Assembly: GCA_036419695.1 (NCBI GenBank)
Contig: CP143946.1
Location: forward strand, 821,001-885,000
Length of the DNA: 64,000 nucleotides
From: [Clostridium] symbiosum
GTDB taxonomy: Bacteria > Bacillota > Clostridia > Lachnospirales > Lachnospiraceae
Direction: 5' to 3'
Below the pieces are notes generated by a model, which was not told where the DNA came from, made no database searches, and was given only the letters and a program-made list of their open reading frames with translations. The translations under genes were made by a program, and so were the position numbers. Below are positions 17,312 through 26,125 of the stretch, piece by piece. The stretch's first letter is position 1; the number at the start of each line of letters is the position of its first letter.

Positions 17312-19612
17312 ATGGGTAAGCTGTTATCGATTGTATTGAATGACAACCATATAAGAATTGCGGAATTGTCTGAAGGCAGGCGCGGTGTAACGGTTTACAG
17401 GCTTCTGACAAAGGAAGTGCCGGAAAGTCTGGTGTCGGGTGGAATCATAGTGGATGTCCGGGGTTTTGGAGAGTACCTGAACAGTACGCTGAAATATGCC
17501 AATATTAAGACAAAGAAAGTGGTGTTCTCTCTTCCCTCTGATCGTATCATGAGCAGAGAAGTAGTTCTGCCTGAAATGAACGAAGAGAAACTGAAGACTG
17601 CCTTAAGGGTCAACGCACCGGAGTATTTCCCGGTGGAACTGACGGATTATGTCCTGTCTTATTTTACAATCTCCAGAGTAGTGGAAGAGGAGACGGAATC
17701 CGAGGAGGAAGACGGAGAAGAACCAGAGAAAAAGAAACCGAAAAAGAAGAAAAAGCGGACCGGAAAAAAGAAAAAGTCCAAACTCCGCCTGATGGTTGTG
17801 GCCGCGCCGAACGATATGGTGCAGTCTTATTACGATGCGGCGAAACTGGCACATCTGAAACTGATATCACTTGATTATATCGGCAACAGCGTATTCCAGC
17901 TCACCTCCAACCAGATTGGCGATGAACCGTGTCTCGTCATCCAGCTTGACGAAGAACACACCGTTCTTACGATCTATAACGATACGGTTATGGTCCTTCA
18001 GCGCCATGTGGATTTTGGAAGTATTACCCTTCTACAGGCGGTGATGGAAAAGAAAAACTGCAGCGAAGAGGATGCGCAGGAGATTCTGGAACGCAGACAG
18101 CTTATACATAATAACTTTGACGACGGCGATGAACTGACCGACAATCTTTATTATCTGGTCAGCAACATAAAGAGAGTCATTGAATACTATACGGGGCGCA
18201 ATGTGGATCAGCCGCTGGAGCTTATCTACATCATCGGCGACGGCTCCCATATCGGAGGGCTGGACGGCCTCTTTGAGAACCAGCTTCATCTGCCCGTGGA
18301 AATGATTACGGCATTAAAGCAGGTAACGGTGAGGGAAAGTTCCGGGATTTCCATGAAAGAAGTCCTGAGATACATGGATAACATTGGTGCAGTGATCGAT
18401 CCGGTGGGCATGATTCCCAAACAGCTTGAACAGGATATCAGGAGAAAGGTGGAGGCAAAGGCCTACCGCATCATGATTCTTCTGGCGCTGTTTTTATCTG
18501 TGGTGATTATTACAATACCGGCTGTCGATTTCTTTAGTGAGGCAATGGAAACCATCGATTTGCAGAACCGGCTGCTGACCGTGGAGGATGTAAAACCAAT
18601 CCTGGAAAACTATAAACAGGCGCAGTCACGCTATAGCGATGTCGGACAGATTCAGGCGATGGTAAGAACGGATAACGAGAGCCTTTCCGATTTTATTACC
18701 ATATTTGAACAGCTTCGGCCGAGCAATATATCCATTCAGAGTTTTAGCTGCAGTGAGGGACAGGTGAGCTTTTCCGCATTGGCGGAGGGAAAGAAGACAG
18801 TGGCCAGGCTGATCCAGCAGCTTAATATGATTGCCAATGTATCCGAGGTAAAAGTCAGCGCACTTTCCAGTGTATTTGAGGGAGATAAGGAGACCGTTGC
18901 CTTCTCCCTGACTTGTATTCTGGTGAACCAGGATTCCCTGCTGAATCCGGGAACCAGGGCGGAAGCGCTGGGAAATTTGATGCCGGAGGAATACAGCGAT
19001 ATCTGGGATCCCGAAGGCGTCATGGACGGAGATAAAACGGAAAATGGAGATACGGAAGGTGACGGCGGTGAAACCATCGGAGCGGGGGAGAAAAACACTT
19101 CAGGCGCCGATACGCCAATTGACGGGCAGGAACGTTTGGCCCGTGAAGACGGAGCCGCTGCCGGGGAAGCAGCCGTACCGGAGGCCGCGCCCGCTTTGAA
19201 ACAGGGAAATACTGCTGCTTCTGCGGGGGAGCAGATTAATACGGCATCAGTCCAGCCGCAGGCGCAGGCCGTGACGCCGACAGAAGCTCCGGTACAGCCG
19301 CAGACGCCTCTGGTACAGCCGCAGACGCCTCCGGTACAGCCGCAGACGCCTCCGATACAGCCGCAGACGCCTCCGGTACAGCCTCAGATGCCTCCGGCAG
19401 AGGCGGAAACGGCCGTGATGACGGCAAATGCAGGAATCATGCCTGCGGCGGAAGCTGCCGCACAGCCGGCTCCCGAAGCAGAGGTCAGCATCCCGGACGG
19501 GGCGGTTTTAAATACAACTCCGGAAGCAGCTGTTCCGGCGGCAGATCCCGCACCTGTCCCGGAAGGTGCAGCCGCTGCGGATGGAAATGAAAGCGGGGGG
19601 ACGGCATCATGA
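17312..19612 (+). CDS. PilM-PilN fusion with proline-rich tail
   Basis: The protein has 766 residues. Residues 1-370 resemble PilM, the actin-like cytosolic ATPase of type IV pili (KVVFSLPSDRIMSREVVLPE near residue 68). They carry an inserted Glu-then-Lys rich block at about 125-162. A single membrane helix lies near 388-407 (IMILLALFLSVVIITIPAVDF). Residues 408-545 look like the periplasmic-type domain of PilN (coiled coil followed by LRPSNISIQSFSC and SEVKVSALSSVF). PilM and PilN are usually two proteins that bind each other; here they are one chain. The last 200 residues are low complexity with five VQPQTPP-like heptads. It is preceded by AATGGAAAGGATC and overlaps the PilO gene by four bases. 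Confidence 0.8.
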   Translation: MGKLLSIVLNDNHIRIAELSEGRRGVTVYRLLTKEVPESLVSGGIIVDVRGFGEYLNSTLKYANIKTKKVVFSLPSDRIMSREVVLPEMNEEKLKTALRVNAPEYFPVELTDYVLSYFTISRVVEEETESEEEDGEEPEKKKPKKKKKRTGKKKKSKLRLMVVAAPNDMVQSYYDAAKLAHLKLISLDYIGNSVFQLTSNQIGDEPCLVIQLDEEHTVLTIYNDTVMVLQRHVDFGSITLLQAVMEKKNCSEEDAQEILERRQLIHNNFDDGDELTDNLYYLVSNIKRVIEYYTGRNVDQPLELIYIIGDGSHIGGLDGLFENQLHLPVEMITALKQVTVRESSGISMKEVLRYMDNIGAVIDPVGMIPKQLEQDIRRKVEAKAYRIMILLALFLSVVIITIPAVDFFSEAMETIDLQNRLLTVEDVKPILENYKQAQSRYSDVGQIQAMVRTDNESLSDFITIFEQLRPSNISIQSFSCSEGQVSFSALAEGKKTVARLIQQLNMIANVSEVKVSALSSVFEGDKETVAFSLTCILVNQDSLLNPGTRAEALGNLMPEEYSDIWDPEGVMDGDKTENGDTEGDGGETIGAGEKNTSGADTPIDGQERLAREDGAAAGEAAVPEAAPALKQGNTAASAGEQINTASVQPQAQAVTPTEAPVQPQTPLVQPQTPPVQPQTPPIQPQTPPVQPQMPPAEAETAVMTANAGIMPAAEAAAQPAPEAEVSIPDGAVLNTTPEAAVPAADPAPVPEGAAAADGNESGGTAS
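19292..19396 (+). repeat. Five tandem 21-base repeats in the PilM-N tail
   Basis: Five near-identical 21-base units encode VQPQTPL, VQPQTPP, VQPQTPP, IQPQTPP and VQPQMPP. The unit length keeps the frame, so copy-number change would lengthen or shorten the tail without breaking the protein. Confidence 0.85.
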
Positions 19613-20691
19613 AAATGACATCACGGGACAAAGAACTGATTTTCCTCGCATTATCACTTGGCATAGTTGCCGCGTCCTGGTTTTTCGGGGCTAAGAATCT
19701 TGAGAAGAAGACGGCCGAAGTGATATCCAGAAAAGAGGAACTTCAGCAGGAATATGACGAGAGGATGAGAGTTCTTGCAAAGAAAGATGAGTACATCCAG
19801 AATACAAAAGATTATAATGAAGCATATCAGCTGATGCTGACCCAATATCCGGCGGATATCTCACAGGTGCAGCAGATTATGTTTGTAACCGGCCTGGAAG
19901 AGCGGTTTGACACACAGGTGGTTTCCGTGTCATATACGGATCCAGCAGACATTTATCAGTTCCAGTCAACGGACCCGGGAAATATGGCGCCCTATACTCT
20001 GGCCGTGAGCACACTGCAGTTACCGGTCCAGCTGGATTATAAACAGTGGAAAGAATTTCTGGACTATGTATTTTCCTATCAGGACAAGAATACAATTTCC
20101 GATATTTCGGCGTCATATAATACCGAAGCCAACGTGGTGGATGCAACTGTTACAATGTACCAGTATGCGATCCGCGGGGAAGGCAGGGTGTTTGAGGAGC
20201 CGAAGATTACGGTTCCCATTGGAACGGACAATATCTTCCGCTCCGGAACGGCTCTTTCTTATGACGGAGGCACCGTCGAACAGATAGAGGCGATTAAAAA
20301 AGATTATGACTGTTATATCATGCTTTACCCATCCGCATCCGACATGAATGCAAAAGTGATTGCCGGGCCGGATGACAGGGAAAAGGTGGTTTCAGACAAA
20401 AACGAGGAGGAAACTTTGGTAATCCGCGCAGAGGAGAACGGCGGAACGTACAGCATTACCTATACGCTGGGAGAAAACGGCCGTCCTCATGTTCTGTATC
20501 CGGAGGGAGATATGCTGGACATCTATGTTCTCAGCTCCCCAAGAATGGGCGGTACCGATTTGAGCCAGGTAAAAGTCCAGATTGAGAACCGTACGGATAA
20601 AAAAATGCGGATTGCCGTGGCTGGTGAGGATGATTTGAGGCCGAGGTTTGTGGTTGAGAGCAAAACCGGCGATGTGGAGATTCTAAAGTAA
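19609..20691 (+). CDS. PilO-like pilus alignment protein
   Basis: The 360-residue protein has one membrane helix close to the N-terminus (LIFLALSLGIVAASWFFGA) followed by a coiled coil to about residue 75 and a soluble outer domain. This is the layout of PilO, which pairs with PilN. The start ATG overlaps the stop of the PilM-N gene (ATGA), as expected for partners made in equal amounts. Residues 75-190 fit a PilO core. The second half (190-360) is extra compared with the usual 200-residue PilO and is not recognised. Assignment rests on topology and context more than on sequence. Confidence 0.65.
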   Translation: MKMTSRDKELIFLALSLGIVAASWFFGAKNLEKKTAEVISRKEELQQEYDERMRVLAKKDEYIQNTKDYNEAYQLMLTQYPADISQVQQIMFVTGLEERFDTQVVSVSYTDPADIYQFQSTDPGNMAPYTLAVSTLQLPVQLDYKQWKEFLDYVFSYQDKNTISDISASYNTEANVVDATVTMYQYAIRGEGRVFEEPKITVPIGTDNIFRSGTALSYDGGTVEQIEAIKKDYDCYIMLYPSASDMNAKVIAGPDDREKVVSDKNEEETLVIRAEENGGTYSITYTLGENGRPHVLYPEGDMLDIYVLSSPRMGGTDLSQVKVQIENRTDKKMRIAVAGEDDLRPRFVVESKTGDVEILK

Positions 20692-20740
20692 TGGAGTGAA
20701 CGGTAACGCCAAGTTGGTTACAGAAAGGAGCACGGCTGCC

Positions 20741-22117
20741 ATGAAGAAAAGGAACGGAGGATTTACGCTGATTGAACTGTTGATCGCGCTTGCTGTCCTT
20801 TCCATCATGGCAGGCGTGCTTCTTCAGTCTTTCGTGATCAGCAGACGGATGAATACAAAAGCCAGGAAAGATGAGCTTGTGCTGGACGCGGCAAAGCGGA
20901 CGATGGAGGAGCTGAAGGGATATCCGTTTGAAAACCTGGAAACATTTCTGGCCGGAGGCGGTGGAACTCCGGGAGAAGATGACGGAAGCGGGAATAGCGC
21001 CGGCGGAAATGTCGTGATAGGGAATACGATTTACCGCGTGGAACGGCTGGAAGACGGATCCGGCTCAGACGACGGTACACCGGCCGGGGAAGAGGGCGGC
21101 GATGGGAATCCATCGTCATCCGGTTCACGGCAGGGATACAGGCTGACTGCGGAATATGGAAGAGATGCATCCGGTTCCGGAAAGGCGGCCTATCTTATCT
21201 GTGCGGAAGCCGATTATGAGAAGTATAATTCGACGGAGGGCGAAGACCAGGAGAAATCATATTCGATCAACCGGTACCAGATGCCCAATATAGCCGATGT
21301 CAGCAGTTTCCAGAATGTGGTGATTGAACCGCAGGCCCTGATGAAGGATGATAAAAGCCTGACTTCCCAGCTACTTTTAAAGGTAAATCCGGATGAGGAG
21401 GAAGACGAAGAAGACGGCGGAGAAGGAGCGGCGGAAGATTCAGACGGTTCCGGTTCGGAGGATGAGACGGTATATACGGAGGAAGATGTAAAACGGTATC
21501 TGTGGCTGTCTGTAAAGGAAACGGCTGCGGCGGATGGCGGCAGCGGCGAAGCCGGAACCCTGACGGTCCAGGCCCAGGCCGTGTACACGGTAAAGGAGAC
21601 GGAGGGAAATAGCTACAGCGCAGAGGAATCCGTCGGGGCCAGTTTTGCATCGGTAAAGAAGAACGTCGTCAAAGATAAGAAAACCGGACTTCCGGCAAAC
21701 CGCGTTTATCTCTTCCTTCCGGATAATGAGACAAAATATACCTGGACATCGGAGGAAGCCAAAGACGGCGGGGAGGCCGAAGAATCGGGATTTCCCGGGT
21801 TTGACAGGATTTATATCGGTTCTTCCCTGGAAGAGGAGATGGAATTGTTCATCGTAGCGGCAAATCCGGATCAGTATGAAGCGGAAGAGGCGAACCAGGA
21901 CGAGAAAGTAAAGATAGAATCAGCGGAAGGCACGGAACTTTTAATCTATTCCAACATCGGCGGAAAAGAACCTGTATCCTGGAAGGAAGCGGAAAACAGG
22001 CTTTATCATCTGACGGTAACGGTATATGAAGCTGATTACAGCGGGACCGGAGCGGAGAATGGGGATCCGGAAAGAGGCAGGGAAGTGCTGAAGCTGGATT
22101 CAACAAAATCGGAATAG
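20741..22117 (+). CDS. Large minor pilin / pseudopilin
   Basis: The 458-residue prepilin has the leader MKKRNGG processed after Gly7 and a mature N-terminus FTLIELLIALAVLSIMAGVL with Glu5. After the helix come two Gly, Ser and Asp rich low-complexity stretches (about 85-145) and an acidic block (about 225-255). The fold of the remainder is not recognised. AGGAG lies 10 bases before the ATG at 20741; an in-frame GTG at 20696 has no ribosome binding site. Size is far above the usual 150-200 residues, which suggests a surface-exposed module at the pilus tip. Confidence 0.8.
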   Translation: MKKRNGGFTLIELLIALAVLSIMAGVLLQSFVISRRMNTKARKDELVLDAAKRTMEELKGYPFENLETFLAGGGGTPGEDDGSGNSAGGNVVIGNTIYRVERLEDGSGSDDGTPAGEEGGDGNPSSSGSRQGYRLTAEYGRDASGSGKAAYLICAEADYEKYNSTEGEDQEKSYSINRYQMPNIADVSSFQNVVIEPQALMKDDKSLTSQLLLKVNPDEEEDEEDGGEGAAEDSDGSGSEDETVYTEEDVKRYLWLSVKETAAADGGSGEAGTLTVQAQAVYTVKETEGNSYSAEESVGASFASVKKNVVKDKKTGLPANRVYLFLPDNETKYTWTSEEAKDGGEAEESGFPGFDRIYIGSSLEEEMELFIVAANPDQYEAEEANQDEKVKIESAEGTELLIYSNIGGKEPVSWKEAENRLYHLTVTVYEADYSGTGAENGDPERGREVLKLDSTKSE

Positions 22118-22203
22118 ACATAGGAGAAAGTACGAAAGAAACCCGGACAGACTGAGTAGATGATACGTCAGAATCAGAGCAGATAAAGACAGGAGGATCC
22201 GGA

Positions 22204-24636
22204 ATGGGAAAGCGGTTAAAACATTTGCCGGAAAGAAGAAAACTGAATAATACAGGTTCTGCGATGATTATGGCGCTGACGATCGTTTCCCTGATTGCCA
22301 TTTTAGGAGTCATGGCCCTAAGCACGGCTCTTTTGAATGTGAAAATGAGGAATCTGAACCGGAGATCCGACAAGAATTTTTATTATCTGGAAACGGCGCT
22401 GGATGAAATCTACGCGCAGACCGGAAGGATGGCCAGCAATATCCTGAAAGAAAATTATGTCGAGGTCATGGGCTCGCTTTATAAGGACGGCTACCGGACA
22501 AATGACGAGGCCAATCTGCAGTTGAAAACCAGGTTTGTAAGCGATCTGCTGGCAGATGAGGCTTTTGGGATCGAAATGCCTTTATCGGATGACAACAGCG
22601 GGGATAACAGGAAAAATGCGGCAGAAAAACTGGCGTCTTTTTCTGATACAATACAGGAAAAGGAGCTGGACGTGTCAATTGGTTCGATTGTACTGGAAAA
22701 ATATACGGGGCAGGACAGTGAACCGTCTGGAAACGGGCTGAAAAGCGGAATGGCGGGCGGCAGGTTTGCTGCCGGCGGCAAAGAGATTTACAACGGGATC
22801 CTGTTCAAGGATTTCTGCATCATGTATACAAATCCGGAAACAGGGATTGAATCGGCTATAACCGTGGACTTAAAAATAACAGCGCCCTATGTGAGATTTA
22901 TGAATGAAGGGGAAGCTCTGTTAGATTATGTTCTGGCGGCAAACGGCGGAATCGAAGTCAATGTGAACGGAACCGGCAGCCCGGACAATTACTTTGCCGG
23001 GAAGATTTACGGTCAATCATTTACGGTTGAACACAGCAAAACAGAGGTGGCAAGCAGCCTGTTTACATCGGCGGGAACCCTGACGGCCAGTAAGAGCGCA
23101 GATTTAACAATTTTGCCGGATGAGAACACGGGCGCGCAGAGCCGGGTATGGGCAGACGGAATCCGGATGGATGTTTCTTCTGTACTTACAGCGGAAAATG
23201 CAAGTTTCTTTATTAAGGATGATATGACCCTGTCAGGAGACAGGAATACGGTGACTTTAAAGGGCAGCTATTACGGATATGGCAACGAGGGGGATGACGG
23301 GGAGCTGACAAAAGAGACTCCGAATAAGAGCAGTGCGATTATTATCAATGACAGAGGGAGCAAACTCGACATGACCGGGCTGGATACTCTGATTTTGGCC
23401 GGCCGCGCCTATATGAGATTCAACGATGCAATCACAGGCCAGGATGTATATCCGATGGGAGAATCCCTGGCTGTGAAAGCGACACAGACCATTTACCTGT
23501 TGCCGGAGTCATCCATTACATTGGAGTGGAACGGGAAGAAAGAAGCGGCAGGCTCCAACCCCGTACTGCTGCCGGAGGAAGAGGATGCTTATACGTTGAC
23601 ACTCCATGTAAAGCTTCCCGATAACATGGGCGGAAATGAGGCCCATTATCTGATTAAGGTAGGTAATCCAAAAGCGGCGGATGACAGTGGAAAAGGAATC
23701 TCAGTCTCTGAGTATGACAGGGAAAATTCACCCGCTGTTCCCGTAATCCTCAATGGGAAAGTCTATGTTTATTACAATTTCAACTCGGAAAATGACAGAA
23801 GAAAATATTTCAATAATTACCTGAAAAATGAAGCCGATTCCTTTGACGAGCTGCTTCAAAAGAGCGGCATGACGGGAGGCAAAAGTCCGGAAAGTACATT
23901 TAATGGAGGCGTATGGATAGCTGAGGGCGGCAGTTCGGCTCAAATCAATACATCCGGTTCCCTGTATCAGGTGGCGGGAAAGGATGAAGGGGAAGACGGT
24001 CATCTATTCCAGCTCCTGGAGAAAGGGCAGAGCGGCGTAAGCAGCAGTATCGAATGGGCGAACCTGATAGGAAACCTTGACGCTTCGTTTAACAACCTGA
24101 AAATGAACCTGGCGGAGACGGATCGCGTGGGCGGCCGTGCTTCGGAGGCAGTAACGGGGCTTTCCGCAATCCTTCCGATTGGCAATTATGTAAAAGTGGA
24201 TAAAGTGGCAAAGCTGAACGGAGAACCGGTATTTCTTTCCAATGAGGACGAGTCTGAATCGGGCGGCAGTTATGTGCTGTTGAGCGGTGATTCGGTAACG
24301 GTTCAACTGGACGATGACGGCGAGGCAAAAGTCAGTACGCTGGGGAGAACATATACTATGAAAGGCGGCCTTGTAGTTTCTGCGAAAGATATAGAAGTAT
24401 ACGGAGAAGGAACGTATAACGGACTGCTGATGGCGGCGGGGAAAATATCAATCACCGGGAGCGCCAAACTGACGGCTGACGGCCAGACCTTTGAACCCAT
24501 TCTTGACAGAGAAGAGGTAGCAGAATATTTTTACGATTACAGTGACGTGGCGTCTACCGTGCTGAACGACTACGAAGATTTTGTGACCAGAGAAAACTGG
24601 AGCCGCTCCGGGCGTGAGCAGGGAGGCGGAAAATGA
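22204..24636 (+). CDS. PilX-like membrane-anchored pilus protein
   Basis: The 810-residue protein has an N-terminal segment TGSAMIMALTIVSLIAILGV resembling the PilX_N domain. That family carries a pilin-like helix but lacks the classical Gly-Phe cleavage site and Glu5. Family members are minor pilins (PilX, GspK) that cap or initiate the pilus. The long remainder alternates beta-rich stretches with the small repeat-like phrases typical of polymer-forming surface domains; it is not assigned. It has AGGAGGATCCGGA before the ATG and overlaps the next gene by four bases. It is much longer than proteobacterial PilX (about 200 residues). Confidence 0.7.
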   Translation: MGKRLKHLPERRKLNNTGSAMIMALTIVSLIAILGVMALSTALLNVKMRNLNRRSDKNFYYLETALDEIYAQTGRMASNILKENYVEVMGSLYKDGYRTNDEANLQLKTRFVSDLLADEAFGIEMPLSDDNSGDNRKNAAEKLASFSDTIQEKELDVSIGSIVLEKYTGQDSEPSGNGLKSGMAGGRFAAGGKEIYNGILFKDFCIMYTNPETGIESAITVDLKITAPYVRFMNEGEALLDYVLAANGGIEVNVNGTGSPDNYFAGKIYGQSFTVEHSKTEVASSLFTSAGTLTASKSADLTILPDENTGAQSRVWADGIRMDVSSVLTAENASFFIKDDMTLSGDRNTVTLKGSYYGYGNEGDDGELTKETPNKSSAIIINDRGSKLDMTGLDTLILAGRAYMRFNDAITGQDVYPMGESLAVKATQTIYLLPESSITLEWNGKKEAAGSNPVLLPEEEDAYTLTLHVKLPDNMGGNEAHYLIKVGNPKAADDSGKGISVSEYDRENSPAVPVILNGKVYVYYNFNSENDRRKYFNNYLKNEADSFDELLQKSGMTGGKSPESTFNGGVWIAEGGSSAQINTSGSLYQVAGKDEGEDGHLFQLLEKGQSGVSSSIEWANLIGNLDASFNNLKMNLAETDRVGGRASEAVTGLSAILPIGNYVKVDKVAKLNGEPVFLSNEDESESGGSYVLLSGDSVTVQLDDDGEAKVSTLGRTYTMKGGLVVSAKDIEVYGEGTYNGLLMAAGKISITGSAKLTADGQTFEPILDREEVAEYFYDYSDVASTVLNDYEDFVTRENWSRSGREQGGGK

Positions 24637-25196
24637 TGAATGCAGGAAAAGAGGATAAGGCAAACGGGGGATTTTCACTGATAGAACTCATCATTGCAAT
24701 GACCATTCTTCTGGTACTCAGCGGGATGCTTTTCCTGGGAACCAACTCGGCAAAGAGGAAGGAAACAGAAAAGTATGTCAACGCCCTCAGCAATCAGATC
24801 AATCTCTCAAAGACAAGCGCCATGTCGAAATCCGGGAAATGGCGCCTGAGCCTTTACTTGAAAGATAAAGACTATTACTGCGTGCATGAGATAGAAAAAC
24901 GAAAATCGGATGATGAGGAAGACACTTACTGGGAGATCCAGTCGGAGAAGGTTATGCTGGGGCGCTCGGGTGTTATGAAATACGAACTGCTGTCCGGCGG
25001 GAGCGGAGAAGGAAGCGGCGTGGAAGAGGATTCCAAGGGAACCCTGATCCACGTCTGGCGCTTTGACCGGGATACCGGCTCCTGCATAGAGGGAGCCGGC
25101 ACACTGGCGGTAACCGGGGCCGGAAAAACGCAGTACCTTACCGTTTACCAGGAAAATGGCCGGTGTGAGACCGGCGATGCAGGTGTGGTGCAGTAG
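24633..25196 (+). CDS. Minor pilin, GspH-like
   Basis: The 187-residue prepilin has a 13-residue leader ending NGG and a mature N-terminus FSLIELIIAMTILLVLSGML with Glu5. The soluble part (SNQINLSKTSAMSKSGKWRL, then a beta-rich region) has the size and pattern of GspH/FimT minor pilins. It overlaps the PilX-like gene (ATGATGA), so the two are translated together. After it a 134-base gap contains a hairpin between GAAATGGC and GCCATTTC (25224-25245). Confidence 0.85.
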   Translation: MMNAGKEDKANGGFSLIELIIAMTILLVLSGMLFLGTNSAKRKETEKYVNALSNQINLSKTSAMSKSGKWRLSLYLKDKDYYCVHEIEKRKSDDEEDTYWEIQSEKVMLGRSGVMKYELLSGGSGEGSGVEEDSKGTLIHVWRFDRDTGSCIEGAGTLAVTGAGKTQYLTVYQENGRCETGDAGVVQ

Positions 25197-25330
25197 TTTT
25201 GGTATATGAAAAGATGCTGGCGTGAAATGGCGTTCTTTGCCATTTCTGAACATCTCGGGGCGCGTTATTGTTACAGTGCAATGCGATGTGAACAGTAATG
25301 GAATAAATAGAGAGGGAAAGGAGGGACGGC

Positions 25331-26125
25331 ATGGACAGAGCAGAAATAAAAGCGGCATTAATGACCGGGAAAGAGAGCCGGAAGAATGCAAATAAAGGAT
25401 TTACGCTGATCGAGCTTTTAGTAGGGATTTCAGTGATGGCAATAGTCGGGCTAATGATGACGTCCCTGTTCGGCAGTTCCACCCGCCTTTACCGCTCTAC
25501 GGTTTCCTATTCCAATATTCAGACAGAAAGCCAGACCGTCAGCAGGAGAATCAGCAATACCGTGATGGGAGCCAGGTCATTGTACCTCAGCGAGGGGGAG
25601 AAAGGAACCTATCTGTTTACCGGTGAAGTGACAAAGGAGGCCGGGAAGGCGAAATTCAGCGGTGAAATGTTATGGTATAATAAGGAGACAAACTGTCTGT
25701 ATCAAAACAGCGGCTTTCTTGCGGAAGAGGATTCCAGTGCATTGGAAGAGCCAGATTCAACCGGAGAAGAAGATGGTGAAAAAGAAGACGGGAAGAAAGA
25801 ACAGCTTCAGTCCCTGGGTGCGCTTTCGCCTGATACGGTAAGAAAAGCATTTGAAGAAAACGCGGGCAAAGGACGGGAATACCTGATCAGCGATAAGGTG
25901 CGGGAGCTGAAGTTTACGATTTATCCTGTACTGACACAGGAAGAGCGGATTGGTGACGCAGGGTATTTTTATAAAACTGAAGGAAAAGTAACTGTGGACT
26001 TTGCAATCACATTCCAATATCTGGACAGTAAGAGCTATTCCGTAAATACCAGCGCGACTCCAAGAAACAGGCTGGCTGTGCTGTGGTGGAACGGCAGCAG
26101 TGACGGCGGGGATGGGGGGCAGTAA
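25331..26125 (+). CDS. Minor pilin, PilW/GspJ-like
   Basis: The 264-residue prepilin has a long 23-residue leader (ending NANKG) before FTLIELLVGISVMAIVGLMM, with Glu at +5. The following region (STRLYRSTVSYSNIQTESQT, then a beta-rich domain and VNTSATPRNR at the end) is as in PilW/GspJ proteins. AAAGGAGG supports the start at 25331; Met11 would give a shorter, more typical leader. The stop overlaps the start of the next gene by one base, so the giant protein is translationally coupled to this minor pilin. Confidence 0.85.
   Translation: MDRAEIKAALMTGKESRKNANKGFTLIELLVGISVMAIVGLMMTSLFGSSTRLYRSTVSYSNIQTESQTVSRRISNTVMGARSLYLSEGEKGTYLFTGEVTKEAGKAKFSGEMLWYNKETNCLYQNSGFLAEEDSSALEEPDSTGEEDGEKEDGKKEQLQSLGALSPDTVRKAFEENAGKGREYLISDKVRELKFTIYPVLTQEERIGDAGYFYKTEGKVTVDFAITFQYLDSKSYSVNTSATPRNRLAVLWWNGSSDGGDGGQ

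Noticed and set aside
19292..19396. CRISPR-like array
   Set aside because: The units are directly adjacent 21-base repeats without spacers and lie in frame inside the PilM-N gene.
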